Shown here one piece after another: positions 1 through 8,468 of a DNA stretch of 64,000 nucleotides (positions are counted from its first letter, which is position 1; each line of letters opens with the position of its first letter). A program made the position numbers and the translations under genes. The notes under the pieces were generated by a model that was not told where the DNA came from, did no database searches, and saw nothing but the letters and a program-made list of their open reading frames with translations. The DNA is from Oceanospirillum sp048265165 (GTDB lineage Bacteria; Pseudomonadota; Gammaproteobacteria; Pseudomonadales; Halomonadaceae): contig NZ_JBLXCD010000009.1 of the NCBI RefSeq assembly GCF_048265165.1, forward strand, positions 1 through 64,000. The letters run 5' to 3'.

Positions 1-40
1 AACCGTTGCCTGAAGACTTGCTCCGTGACAACGAGGGCGA

Positions 41-68
41 ATTATACGCACAAAACGGAGCAGCACAA
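41..68 (-). promoter_or_regulatory. Strong sigma-70-type promoter reading off the left edge
   Basis: On the minus strand a -35 TTGTGC (63-68) and a perfect -10 TATAAT (41-46) are separated by 16 bp and followed by a GC-rich discriminator (CGCCCTC). Near-consensus boxes with a GC-rich discriminator are typical of growth-rate-controlled stable RNA promoters, so a tRNA, rRNA or ribosomal-protein gene may lie just left of the window. The target is outside the sequence, so this is inference. Confidence 0.6.
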
Positions 69-204
69 CCCCTAAAACGCAAAAAGATTGAAAAAATGAT
101 CTTTATTTAAAATAAGGCTGCAAATCTTTAGGTGCACAGGCTCAGCAAGGTTAAAGCTCTAGTTCGATGGCTAAAGAGGTACAGCTGCAAAAATAATGCA
201 GCAT

Positions 205-237
205 CAAAAAAGCCAGCTTCAAAAGAAAGCTGGCTTA
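205..237 (-). terminator. Intrinsic terminator of ppk1
   Basis: Ten-base arms AAGCCAGCTT (210-219) and AAGCTGGCTT (227-236) form a hairpin with a 7-nt loop. On the minus strand a run of T follows the stem. It lies about 30 nt past the ppk1 stop codon. Confidence 0.85.
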
Positions 238-265
238 TAAAGGTGTACTCTGTTGCTAGCTGGCT

Positions 266-2476
266 TTAACTACGCTGAGCATAAGCATCAATCAGCGTTT
301 CCTGTGCGCTGATTTCTTCTGCGCTTTCCTCTCGGTTAGCTGCTGCCGATAAATAAGACCCGTCTGTTTGTAATATCCAGCTCTGGCAATTATCCAGCAG
401 ATACGTCTCAAGGTCATTGATAACTCTTTGAGCCAATTTCTTGGCTGTAACGGGGAAGCAGGTTTCAACCCGGTTGTAGAGATTACGTTCCATTAAGTCA
501 GCACTTGCGCAGTAAACTTCTTCTTCGCCACCATTCTCAAAATAGTAAACGCGGGTATGCTCAAGAAAGCGTCCAACAATAGAGCGAACTGTTATATTCT
601 CTGAAACGCCATTAATACCTGGCCGCAAGCAGCACATGCCACGAATAATCAGATCACACTGCACCCCTGCCTGGGACGCCTTATAGAGTGCCTTGATCAT
701 TTTAGGGTCTGTCAAAGAGTTACACTTAAAGACCAACCGCCCCCCTTTGCCTTTCTGAGCCAGCTCAGCCTCTCGTTCAATTTTCTCCACCAGCGCTTTC
801 TGCAATGTAAAAGGCGCATGCAGCAGCTTCTTCATATTCAGGGTTTTACCCATACCTGAAAGCTGGAGAAAAACCTTATGCACATCATCACAAAGTGCCG
901 GGTCACTGGTCAGCATACTGTAATCAGTATAGAGCTTAGCTGTTTTTGCATGATAGTTACCGGTTCCAAGATGAGCATAATGGCGAATTTTGTTCCCTTC
1001 ACGGCGAACGATATGCATCATTTTGGCATGGGTCTTATAAGCTACGACACCATAGATCACAACGGCGCCAGCCTCCTGCAGCCGGCTTGCCAGTTGCAGG
1101 TTGTCAGCTTCATCAAAACGCGCCCTTAGCTCGATAACAACCGTCACCTCTTTATTGTTGCGGGCCGCATCAACGAGAGCGTCCACTATCTGCGAGTCGG
1201 CCCCGGTACGGTAGAGTGTCTGTTTGATCGCCAGTACATCAGGGTCCCGGGCAGCCTCACGCAACAGGTCAATAATGGGTGTAAAGGATTCAAAAGGGTG
1301 CTGCAGCAAAATATCGTTTTGCTGCATCGCTTCCAGAATACTGTTTCCTCTACGCAAAGGTTTGGCGGTTCCCGGCGTAAAAAGAGGATACATCAGGTTT
1401 GGCCGGTCCAGTTCACCCATAACGGCCATCAGGCGGGTCAGGTTTACCGGGCCGTTAACCTTGTACAATTCATGTTCAGTCAACCCAAACTGCAGCAGCA
1501 GAACATCAATCAACTCCTTGGGACAATTATCCACCACTTCGAGCCGAACAGCATCACCATAGCGCCGGGAAAGTAACTCCCCTCTTAACGCGCTGGCCAG
1601 ATCACTAACTTCTTCAGGGTCGACAATCAGATCCGCGTTCCGGGTCAGGCGGAACTGATAACAACCTTTCACCTTCATACCCGGAAACAGTTCTTCTGCG
1701 TGGGCATGAATCATAGAAGAGAGGAAGACAAAATTATCGCCTTCTTTATCAATTTCATCAGGTACACGGATCAGGCGAGGAAGTGAACGGGGTGCAGGGA
1801 TAATTGCCAGACCACCTTCTCGACCAAAAGCATCTTTGCCTTCCAGAGAAACAATAAAGTTAAGACTTTTATTTACTAGGCGTGGAAATGGATGAGAAGG
1901 GTCGAGACCGATTGGACTGATAACCGGCTGGATCTGGTCACGGAAAAAGTCTTTAACCCAGGCCGATTGTTTTTTATTCCAGTCTGCCCGCCGAAGAAAA
2001 CGAATACCCTCTTCTTCCATTGCCGGGATAAGCTTGTCGTTCAGGATACTGTACTGACGCTCAATTTGCTCATGGCAGATGTCATTGATCTGGCGGATAA
2101 CATCCTGAGGCATCAAACCATCTGCATCACTTTTTTCGCGACTGAAAGCGATCTGTCGTTTAAGACCGGCAACACGAATTTCAAAAAACTCATCCAGATT
2201 GCTGCTGAAGATCAGAAGAAACATCAGGCGGTTCAATAAAGGATGCGAGGTATCCAGAGCCTGCTCCAGCACCCGAATATTGAACTGGAGATGACTAAGC
2301 TCCCGGTTGATATAAAGTTCGGGGCTATCAAGACTAATAGTATTATCGGTTTCTCCCGCAGTTTTACCACGGGTACCACTATCGGAGCGATTAATTCTCA
2401 AAATAGGCCTTCCTGCGCCGTCCTGGGCAAAATAATCCTCTGTCGAGGGTGGTACAGTTTCATTCGTTTGGTCCAT
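266..2476 (-). CDS. ppk1: Polyphosphate kinase 1
   Basis: Polymerises the gamma-phosphate of ATP into inorganic polyphosphate, reversibly. The 736-residue protein has the PPK1 N, H, C1 and C2 order. The two phospholipase-D-like histidines are visible as YKTHAKMMH (His483, the phospho-acceptor equivalent to E. coli His435) and FLEHTRV (His640, equivalent to His592). Their spacing of 157 residues equals the E. coli spacing. The ATG start has a clear AAGGAG Shine-Dalgarno. The gene starts 42 nt after the hemB stop on the same strand, so co-transcription is likely, and an intrinsic terminator follows. The protein is slightly longer than the E. coli enzyme at its N-terminus. The assignment is secure. 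Confidence 0.97.
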   Translation of the reverse strand: MDQTNETVPPSTEDYFAQDGAGRPILRINRSDSGTRGKTAGETDNTISLDSPELYINRELSHLQFNIRVLEQALDTSHPLLNRLMFLLIFSSNLDEFFEIRVAGLKRQIAFSREKSDADGLMPQDVIRQINDICHEQIERQYSILNDKLIPAMEEEGIRFLRRADWNKKQSAWVKDFFRDQIQPVISPIGLDPSHPFPRLVNKSLNFIVSLEGKDAFGREGGLAIIPAPRSLPRLIRVPDEIDKEGDNFVFLSSMIHAHAEELFPGMKVKGCYQFRLTRNADLIVDPEEVSDLASALRGELLSRRYGDAVRLEVVDNCPKELIDVLLLQFGLTEHELYKVNGPVNLTRLMAVMGELDRPNLMYPLFTPGTAKPLRRGNSILEAMQQNDILLQHPFESFTPIIDLLREAARDPDVLAIKQTLYRTGADSQIVDALVDAARNNKEVTVVIELRARFDEADNLQLASRLQEAGAVVIYGVVAYKTHAKMMHIVRREGNKIRHYAHLGTGNYHAKTAKLYTDYSMLTSDPALCDDVHKVFLQLSGMGKTLNMKKLLHAPFTLQKALVEKIEREAELAQKGKGGRLVFKCNSLTDPKMIKALYKASQAGVQCDLIIRGMCCLRPGINGVSENITVRSIVGRFLEHTRVYYFENGGEEEVYCASADLMERNLYNRVETCFPVTAKKLAQRVINDLETYLLDNCQSWILQTDGSYLSAAANREESAEEISAQETLIDAYAQRS

Positions 2477-2518
2477 GGAATACTCTCCTTAGTTTTCACC
2501 GGCCCACCCTCGCTTCAC

Positions 2519-3526
2519 TTAGTTTTGCAGAAGAATTGCAGCACGCTTGGCAAAATAGGTCAAAATCCCATCCGCACCCGCACGCTTCATACACACAAGG
2601 GACTCCAGAGTTACGACTTCTTCTGAAAGCCAGCCATTCTGGAATGCCGCCATGTGCATCGCATATTCACCACTAACCTGATAAACAAAGGTCGGCACTT
2701 TTAATTCATTTTTTACACGATGAACAATATCCAGATACGGCATACCTGGTTTAATCATCACCATATCTGCACCTTCAGCCAGATCCAGAGCCACTTCATG
2801 TAGGGCTTCATCAGAATTGGCTGGGTCCATCTGATAGCTGAATTTATTACCGCCACCCAAATTGCCCGCCGAGCCAACCGCATCACGGAAAGGCCCATAA
2901 TAGGCAGAGGCATATTTAGCGGCGTAAGCAAGAATGCGGGTATTCACCAGATTCTCCTGCTCCAGAACACTTCGGATAGAGCCAATACGACCATCCATCA
3001 TATCCGAAGGTGCAACAATATCTGCTCCGGCTTCGGCGTGAGACAAAGCCTGTTTAACCAGAGTTTCAACTGTTCTGTCATTCAGGACATAGCCGTGCTC
3101 ATCCAGAATACCGTCCTGACCGTGAATTGTGTATGGATCCAGAGCAACATCTGTAATGATACCGAGTTCCGGATACTTATCTTTCAACGCCTTCACTGTG
3201 CGCTGAACAAGGCCACCGGCATTAAAGGCTTCTTCAGCAAACTCACTTTTAGCATCCGGAGACAACACGGGGAAAAGTGCGATTGCAGGAATTCCCAAAG
3301 CAACCAGCTCTTTGGCTTCTTTCAACAACAGATCAAGACTCAGGCGCTCGACCCCAGGCATGGAGGCAACAGCTTCCCGGCGGTTTTCGCCATCTAAAAC
3401 AAAAACAGGATAGATAAGGTCATCAACAGTCAGGCGGTTTTCCCGCATGAGTCGACGGGAAAAGTCATCGGCCCGCATACGACGCATTCGGGTTGCCGGA
3501 AATAAACGTTGGCTGGGATTAAACAC
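2519..3526 (-). CDS. hemB: Delta-aminolevulinic acid dehydratase (porphobilinogen synthase), magnesium type
   Basis: Condenses two 5-aminolevulinates to porphobilinogen in haem synthesis. The 335-residue protein shows both Schiff-base lysines, Lys204 (AAKYAS) and Lys259 (MIKPGMPYLD). At the metal site, where zinc enzymes have three cysteines, it reads DVALDPYTIHGQDG, so Ala128, Asp130 and Asp138 replace them. This is the pattern of the Mg-dependent, Pseudomonas-like subclass. The start is GTG with only a weak upstream GGTGGAG. It is the first gene of a hemB-ppk1 unit. A terminator-like hairpin lies about 85 nt upstream of the start. Confidence 0.96.
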   Translation of the reverse strand: MFNPSQRLFPATRMRRMRADDFSRRLMRENRLTVDDLIYPVFVLDGENRREAVASMPGVERLSLDLLLKEAKELVALGIPAIALFPVLSPDAKSEFAEEAFNAGGLVQRTVKALKDKYPELGIITDVALDPYTIHGQDGILDEHGYVLNDRTVETLVKQALSHAEAGADIVAPSDMMDGRIGSIRSVLEQENLVNTRILAYAAKYASAYYGPFRDAVGSAGNLGGGNKFSYQMDPANSDEALHEVALDLAEGADMVMIKPGMPYLDIVHRVKNELKVPTFVYQVSGEYAMHMAAFQNGWLSEEVVTLESLVCMKRAGADGILTYFAKRAAILLQN

Positions 3527-3603
3527 TGTGCTTTACACTCCACCAAAAAGGAGAATCACCTGCCTCTTTAAAGTATCCATTATCAATATGACAAAAATAT
3601 TTC

Positions 3604-3653
3604 AAAAAAGCAGAGTCCGTCATTAACTTATCAGGTTAATGGTCACGCTCTGC
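3604..3653 (-). terminator. Terminator-like hairpin in the hemB upstream region
   Basis: Arms GCAGAG (3610-3615) with CTCTGC (3648-3653) and CATTAAC (3621-3627) with GTTAATG (3635-3641) form an interrupted hairpin. On the minus strand it is followed by six T. No minus-strand gene lies immediately upstream, so it either insulates hemB from antisense transcription or is a leader attenuator. The sequence does not decide between these. Confidence 0.45.
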
Positions 3654-3793
3654 CGCTATAAAATCAAGTGGGCAAACTTAAAGCCTGATCATGGAACCCT
3701 TTTTTAAGATCCAGATCATACATCAGAGTTCCCTGAATCAGATAAACCACACTAATATTACCGGCATCTATTATTTTGCCCCAAGGTTCCCCG

Positions 3794-4591
3794 ATGGAAG
3801 AGTCCACTATTCGTTTTACTGTGTTTTTAAGCCTGATATTTATCCTCGGGGTTGCCCAGAAATTATTCCCCCGACGCAAGCTATCTCAGTCTCAACCCAA
3901 GCGCTGGCTGACAAATTTTAGTCTTGTCATTCTGGATAGCCTGATTGTCAGACTGACACTCGGATTGTTACTGCCGGTAATCGTCGCAAACTGGGCTCAG
4001 GAACAAAATATAGGCTTATTCAATATAGCGAATATGCCCTACGCACTGGCAGCCGTTATATCTGTCTTTTGTTTGGACGCCCTGATTTACTGGCAGCACC
4101 GCATCTTTCATCGGATACCTATACTGTGGCGGTTACACCGGGTTCATCATTACGATGCCGATTACGACTTATCCACAGCATTAAGGTTTCATCCAATTGA
4201 AATCATTCTCTCTGTTATGGTCAAAAATACTGCCATTATTCTATTGGGTGCTCCGGCAGCAGCCGTTATTTTGTTTGAGATTATTCTCAACGGAATGGCG
4301 CTATTTAATCACGCCAACCTTGCCCTGCCGGAAAAAGCCGACCGCATCCTGCGTCGTTTTGTTGTCACCCCCGACATGCACCGGGTACATCATTCGGTCT
4401 ACAGTGATGAGATGCACAGCAACTTTGGCTTTAACCTAAGCATATGGGACCGGCTGTTCTCAAGTTATGTCCCCCAGCCCAAAGACGGCCACAAAAAGAT
4501 GAGAATAGGTCAACCGGATGCTGGGAAATTACCAACGAACAGCCTAGTCTGGTTGTTAGGCCCGGCACTGAAACAGCCCCTAAAAAAGTAA
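3794..4591 (+). CDS. Fatty acid hydroxylase / sterol desaturase superfamily membrane protein
   Basis: Predicted integral-membrane non-haem diiron oxygenase acting on a lipid; the substrate is unknown. The 265-residue protein carries the histidine clusters of the superfamily: HRIFH (102-106), HRVHH (115-119), His133, His173, MHRVHH (195-200) and His208. Hydrophobic segments lie around residues 8-22, 42-66, 82-100 and 145-170. I chose the ATG at 3794, with AAGG seven bases upstream. An in-frame TTG at 3776 would add six residues and has no ribosome binding site. The gene stands alone, divergent from hemB and 106 bp before elbB. Confidence 0.8.
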   Translation: MEESTIRFTVFLSLIFILGVAQKLFPRRKLSQSQPKRWLTNFSLVILDSLIVRLTLGLLLPVIVANWAQEQNIGLFNIANMPYALAAVISVFCLDALIYWQHRIFHRIPILWRLHRVHHYDADYDLSTALRFHPIEIILSVMVKNTAIILLGAPAAAVILFEIILNGMALFNHANLALPEKADRILRRFVVTPDMHRVHHSVYSDEMHSNFGFNLSIWDRLFSSYVPQPKDGHKKMRIGQPDAGKLPTNSLVWLLGPALKQPLKK

Positions 4592-4667
4592 AGAGACAGG
4601 TTACTCACCAGTCTTAGTTCACAGTGCATTAACTCTTGCAGCCCTGTTTTATAAAACCAATAACATT

Positions 4668-4683
4668 GATCAGAAAACTGATC
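4668..4683 (+). promoter_or_regulatory. Small perfect hairpin in the elbB leader
   Basis: GATCAG (4668-4673) and CTGATC (4678-4683) flank four A, forming a 6-bp stem that ends just before the AAGGAG ribosome binding site of elbB. It could affect translation or mRNA stability. No T-run follows, so it is not a terminator. Confidence 0.3.
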
Positions 4684-4697
4684 TGAAGGAGTCCGCG

Positions 4698-5354
4698 ATG
4701 AACAAAAAGAAAATTGCCGTTATTCTGTCCGGTTGCGGCGTATTTGATGGCGCTGAGATTTTCGAGGCAACCCTGACATTACTGCATCTTGATCGTCATA
4801 ATGTAAATGTAACTTGCTTTGCTCCTGATATAGAGCAACATCATGTGGTCAACCATCGCACCGGAGAGGAGATGGTTGAGACGCGTAATGTACTGACAGA
4901 GGCTAGCCGCATCAATCGCGGTGAAGTGTTGCCTTTGCAGGAAGCAGATCCCGATGAATTCGATGCCATCGTTGTTCCGGGAGGGTTTGGCGTGGCTAAA
5001 AACTTATCTGACTTCGCCTTTAAAGGCGGAGAGTGTGATGTCTATGAGCCTTTTGCCGCGCTGATTCGAGGTTTCCATTCACAGAAAAAACCTATTGGGA
5101 TGATCTGCATTGCACCCGTTTTAATTCCAAAAATTCTGGGTAAGGGCGTCAGTTGCACTATAGGTCGTGATGCTGCCGCTTCAGGCGAGATCGACAGCAT
5201 GGGTGGAATTCACATCGGTTGCAATGTAGACGGAATCGTAGTGGATCATGAGCACAAAGTCATCACAACCCCTGCCTATATGGAAGCACAACGTATCTCT
5301 GAAGCAGAAAAGGGGATCTCAGCTCTGGTAGAGAAAGTGATCAGCCTGTGCTGA
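4698..5354 (+). CDS. elbB: Isoprenoid biosynthesis glyoxalase ElbB (DJ-1/PfpI family)
   Basis: Member of the class I glutamine-amidotransferase-like DJ-1 superfamily, for which E. coli ElbB shows glyoxalase III activity. The 218-residue protein has the ElbB N-terminus (AVILSGCGVFDGAE), the VVPGGFGVAKNL segment and the nucleophile elbow GMICIAP with Cys137. AAGGAG lies eight bases before the ATG. The stop codon abuts the stop of the convergent HD-GYP gene: TGA (5352-5354) and its partner (5355-5357) make a single TGATCA, so the two genes converge with no spacer or terminator. The family is clear; its cellular substrate is not settled. Confidence 0.92.
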   Translation: MNKKKIAVILSGCGVFDGAEIFEATLTLLHLDRHNVNVTCFAPDIEQHHVVNHRTGEEMVETRNVLTEASRINRGEVLPLQEADPDEFDAIVVPGGFGVAKNLSDFAFKGGECDVYEPFAALIRGFHSQKKPIGMICIAPVLIPKILGKGVSCTIGRDAAASGEIDSMGGIHIGCNVDGIVVDHEHKVITTPAYMEAQRISEAEKGISALVEKVISLC

Positions 5355-6542
5355 TCACACCATACGAGGCTTTTTCACCTGAAGCGCCTGAATCCCCCAC
5401 AGGGTTGCCGGGTTAACGGCAACCTGATCCTTCCGGGTACAGGTTGCCCGGATCATAAACTCCCGAATCCCTGTATTACGCCGACGAGGGTTCAGAAACA
5501 CATTGCCGTCAGCCTTGCGTACACTCGCTACTAAAGGCTCTTTTGGGCTTTTTGTACGGCCAACGACCACGGCCAGCTCGCCATTCTGTAACTTCACATA
5601 AACACCAGGAGGATAGAGGCCCAGTTCGTGTACAAAAATCGTTGTCAGGCGTTCATCAACACTCTGCCCCCGTTGAACAAAAAGCTCCCTGAGTGTTGCT
5701 TTATAGGAGACCGGCTCACGATATGGCCGTGGGGTCACCATGGCGCAATAAACATCCGATAAAGCAATAATTTTAGCCTCAACCGGTAGTACATCCGCCT
5801 TCAACCCCCGTGGATAACCACTTCCGTCCGGTCGCTCGTGATGAGACTTCACTAGCTTTAGCCAGTAATCATCCTGTACTCCAGCAGAGCCAAGCATGAC
5901 AGCGCTAACCTCAGGGTGCTTCTCAATAACCTCCCGCTGCTGCTCTGTCAGTGGTTTACGCTGCTGATGCAATCTCACCTGATAAGCATTCATTGCGATA
6001 TTACCGGTAAGTGCCGCCGCCAGCATAGAAAGCTTCTTCTCCTGCTCAATCTCCAGCCGGAGTGCGATAACTTCACACAGAATAGCACTCTGGACAGGAT
6101 GCAGAATATGGTAAGGAAAGCTATCCATCAGGTGTACAGCCCCAATCATTGCGTCTGCATCATAAGCCACCAAGCCTTGAAGATAGGTCACAATACCCAT
6201 CGTACGCTTATAAACAGCATCCTCAGGCGGATTCTCTTTTTTCTCGATATACTGAAATAACTCTGACAGGCGTAAACAAAGATCATCAAACTCTGCAAAA
6301 GGGTTAACCTGGCGATTGAAAGTCACCGGTTTAAGAGTTTCGTTCTTCTCGTCATCATCATCGATTTCACGGGCATATAATCCTACCCGCATCAGGATAT
6401 CGCGCTGCCGCTCAGTTCGAATCACAGAACCTTTGGCCATCAACAGCTTGCCAAACTCATCGTAAACCGGCCAGGGAACAGGCTGATTGACTACAAGCTC
6501 ATCTGCTGAGATTGAGCTAAGCTCAAAATCCTTCATGATCAT
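5355..6542 (-). CDS. HD-GYP-type protein with a degenerate HD motif
   Basis: The 395-residue protein has an N-terminal module (about 1-65), a linker and an HD-GYP-like domain (about 140-290). The HHERPDGSGYPRGL motif (234-247) and the following D263 match c-di-GMP phosphodiesterases. The catalytic segment that should read HDIGK reads TGNIAM (179-184), so the metal-binding HD dyad is absent. The C-terminal 100 residues are basic and unassigned. It probably binds or senses rather than hydrolyses c-di-GMP; this is inference. It is the third gene of a minus-strand operon, 30 nt after the first-listed diiron-like protein (6573-7367). Start ATG 6542 has AGGAAG upstream; a second ATG lies at 6536. 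Confidence 0.8.
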   Translation of the reverse strand: MIMKDFELSSISADELVVNQPVPWPVYDEFGKLLMAKGSVIRTERQRDILMRVGLYAREIDDDDEKNETLKPVTFNRQVNPFAEFDDLCLRLSELFQYIEKKENPPEDAVYKRTMGIVTYLQGLVAYDADAMIGAVHLMDSFPYHILHPVQSAILCEVIALRLEIEQEKKLSMLAAALTGNIAMNAYQVRLHQQRKPLTEQQREVIEKHPEVSAVMLGSAGVQDDYWLKLVKSHHERPDGSGYPRGLKADVLPVEAKIIALSDVYCAMVTPRPYREPVSYKATLRELFVQRGQSVDERLTTIFVHELGLYPPGVYVKLQNGELAVVVGRTKSPKEPLVASVRKADGNVFLNPRRRNTGIREFMIRATCTRKDQVAVNPATLWGIQALQVKKPRMV

Positions 6543-6572
6543 AGACTTACTTCCTAACGGGCCTAGAGGCCA

Positions 6573-7367
6573 CTAAAAGCGTTCATCCTTGTAGATCTGC
6601 TCAATGTAATCACCGCCACAACGCAGCTCACTGAACCAGTCAAGAAAGCGTTCAATCTGTTCTTCCGGGAAAATAGAGCCATGCTGAGGAACAATCATTT
6701 TGATATCCATCTGCCTTATCTGCTCAACCCAGCGGGCACATACTTTATTACTGTGCATGTAACGCTTATGAAAGCCTTCCATATAAGGCAGATGTGCATC
6801 GAAGTCTTCAACAAACATCGTACGCTTACCGGGAGGGAAGATAGCTGCCCCGATATCACCAGAGAAGAGAATTTTGGACCGGCTGTCGTAAATACTGAAG
6901 TTGCCTTCACTGTGCAAAAAATGAGCAGGGACCATGGCAATGTAGTCCCCTGTATCGAGACTGATGCGGCCACCACCATCCGGCACAGCAACAACACGCT
7001 CAACATCTTCCATTCCAAAGTGAGACACAAAGTGCAGCCACAACCGGGAGATCAGCAGATCTGCATCGGTTGTTTTCATCCAATATGGAATTGAAGAACA
7101 CACATCCGGGTCCTGGTGCGTCGCAAAAAGGTAGCGGATTTGACGCGGGTTAATAACCCGCATAATGTTCTCCAGTACATGATGAAAAACATAGGTGCCA
7201 CCCGGGTCAAAGAAATATCCCTTGTCGTTGTTTACCACCAGGCATTGATTGGTTTGCACAAAAGAATCAGCGCCTTCCTGCTCCTCCCAACCAAACCAAA
7301 CCACCTGATGTTCATCATCCTCAAACAGGATTTTACTCTCGTCTAACCGGGTAATCTGTTCAGACAT
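6573..7367 (-). CDS. Oxygen-binding diiron-like (ODP) metallo-beta-lactamase-fold protein, copy A
   Basis: The 264-residue protein has the lactamase-fold diiron site of flavodiiron/ODP proteins without any flavodoxin domain. Ligands read as THQDPD (His84, Asp86, Asp88), HFLHSEGN (His149 or His152), SGDIG (Asp171) and PQHG (His229), close to the spacing in flavodiiron enzymes. Stand-alone ODP proteins are known as oxygen or iron sensors in other bacteria. This copy is paralogous to the next gene upstream, sharing nearly all motif blocks, and is followed closely by the HD-GYP gene. Its signal and partner are unknown; a sensory role is inferred from context. Confidence 0.82.
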   Translation of the reverse strand: MSEQITRLDESKILFEDDEHQVVWFGWEEQEGADSFVQTNQCLVVNNDKGYFFDPGGTYVFHHVLENIMRVINPRQIRYLFATHQDPDVCSSIPYWMKTTDADLLISRLWLHFVSHFGMEDVERVVAVPDGGGRISLDTGDYIAMVPAHFLHSEGNFSIYDSRSKILFSGDIGAAIFPPGKRTMFVEDFDAHLPYMEGFHKRYMHSNKVCARWVEQIRQMDIKMIVPQHGSIFPEEQIERFLDWFSELRCGGDYIEQIYKDERF

Positions 7368-7406
7368 CGCACACCTCTTTCTTATTGTTTTACACAGAAA
7401 TGTCTA

Positions 7407-8180
7407 TCACGACAGTGCATTATCATAGATCTGATCGATCAGGTCGGTGCCACACTCAAGTTGCTCCAACCAGTCAAAAAACTGCGTAATATGCTCTTTA
7501 GGAATAATCGCACCATGCTGAGGAACAATCCGGTCAATATCCAGGTCACGGACGCTGGCCACCCAACGGCGAGTCGCAGCATTGTTTCCCATATAGCGCT
7601 TATGAAAACCTTCCATATATTTCAGATGAGTATCCCAATCCTCAACTTCCAGGTAGCGCTCGCCCGTAGGAAAAACGGCAGCGCCAATATCACCAGAGAA
7701 AAGAGTCTTTGAGCGTGTATCGTAGAAACAGAAATTCCCCTCACTGTGCAAGAAATGAGCGGGCAGAAGCTTAATATATTCATCGTCCAGCAGGCGGATC
7801 TGCATACCGCTATCTTCAATAGCAACAAGGCGCGAGTTATCGCTAAAGCCAAAATGAGATACAAAGCGAATCCAAAGACGGGAAACCAGAAGTCTGGCAT
7901 TAGTCGCTTTCAGCCAGAGGGTAATTGATGACAGGACATCCGGGTCCTGGTGAGTTGCCAGAATATAGCGAATCTGACTCAGAGGGACGTATTTATTCAC
8001 CTCTGCAGCAACATCAGAAAAAATAAAAGCCCCACCAGGATCGAACAGATAGGCATTGTCGGCATTAATGATCAGTAACTGATTAGATTGTACGAGAGAT
8101 TCATGTTCATGATCTTCCCAGCCAAACCAGATCACCTGATGATCATCATCTTCGTAGAGGATTTTACTCTGATCAACCAT
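7407..8180 (-). CDS. Oxygen-binding diiron-like (ODP) metallo-beta-lactamase-fold protein, copy B
   Basis: Paralogue of the preceding entry, 257 residues, with all ligand positions kept: His77, Asp79, Asp81 (THQDPD), His145 (HFLHSEGN), Asp164 (SGDIG) and His222 (PQHG). I chose the ATG at 8180 because it aligns with the paralogue; an upstream in-frame GTG at 8225 would add 15 residues without similarity. It is the promoter-proximal gene of a three-gene operon, 39 nt before copy A. A degenerate FNR-class site and a suitably placed -10 lie about 150 bp upstream. The function is inferred to be oxygen, nitric oxide or iron sensing or reduction. Confidence 0.82.
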   Translation of the reverse strand: MVDQSKILYEDDDHQVIWFGWEDHEHESLVQSNQLLIINADNAYLFDPGGAFIFSDVAAEVNKYVPLSQIRYILATHQDPDVLSSITLWLKATNARLLVSRLWIRFVSHFGFSDNSRLVAIEDSGMQIRLLDDEYIKLLPAHFLHSEGNFCFYDTRSKTLFSGDIGAAVFPTGERYLEVEDWDTHLKYMEGFHKRYMGNNAATRRWVASVRDLDIDRIVPQHGAIIPKEHITQFFDWLEQLECGTDLIDQIYDNALS

Positions 8181-8325
8181 GATCAAAATATCCTTATTAT
8201 CAAATGGAGAGGACCGGCACGCCACTAAACGGCTTACCGGTTTGAAGCTGTGATGCTGCTAATAGTTATAAAACGCAGCCATGCAAAAGAGAGCCACTCA
8301 AAAACAGGTAACTGCCGCAGGGGTC

Positions 8326-8368
8326 TATTTAAGACCAGATAGGGAGAGATTTACTTGATCTGAAACAA
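8326..8368 (-). promoter_or_regulatory. Possible FNR/ANR class II promoter of the ODP operon
   Basis: A near-FNR site TTGAT-CTGA-AACAA (8355-8368, read on the plus strand) matches the consensus half-sites at nine of ten positions. A minus-strand -10 candidate TTAAAT (8327-8332) lies where a class II site centred at -41.5 requires it, giving a predicted start near 8320. The -10 is weak and one half-site is imperfect, so this is a hypothesis. Confidence 0.35.
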
Positions 8369-8443
8369 GAGAGGAAAGCTATAAGAAATATCTTACAGCA
8401 ACAAGTCTTTAATCTTACATTTTGAAGGGTTATTACCCCGAAC

Positions 8444-8468
8444 AAAAAACCGCTTACTCCGGTTTTTT
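8444..8468 (-). terminator. Intrinsic terminator overlapping the tatC stop
   Basis: AAAAAACCG (8444-8452) and CGGTTTTTT (8460-8468) pair around a 7-nt loop. The tatC stop codon (8454-8456) sits inside the loop, so the last lysine-proline codons of TatC form the first arm. The minus strand ends in a T-run. Confidence 0.8.

Noticed and set aside
3664..3879. 71-codon minus-strand frame between hemB and the hydroxylase gene
   Set aside because: It overlaps the start of the plus-strand membrane protein and lacks a ribosome binding site and recognisable motif.
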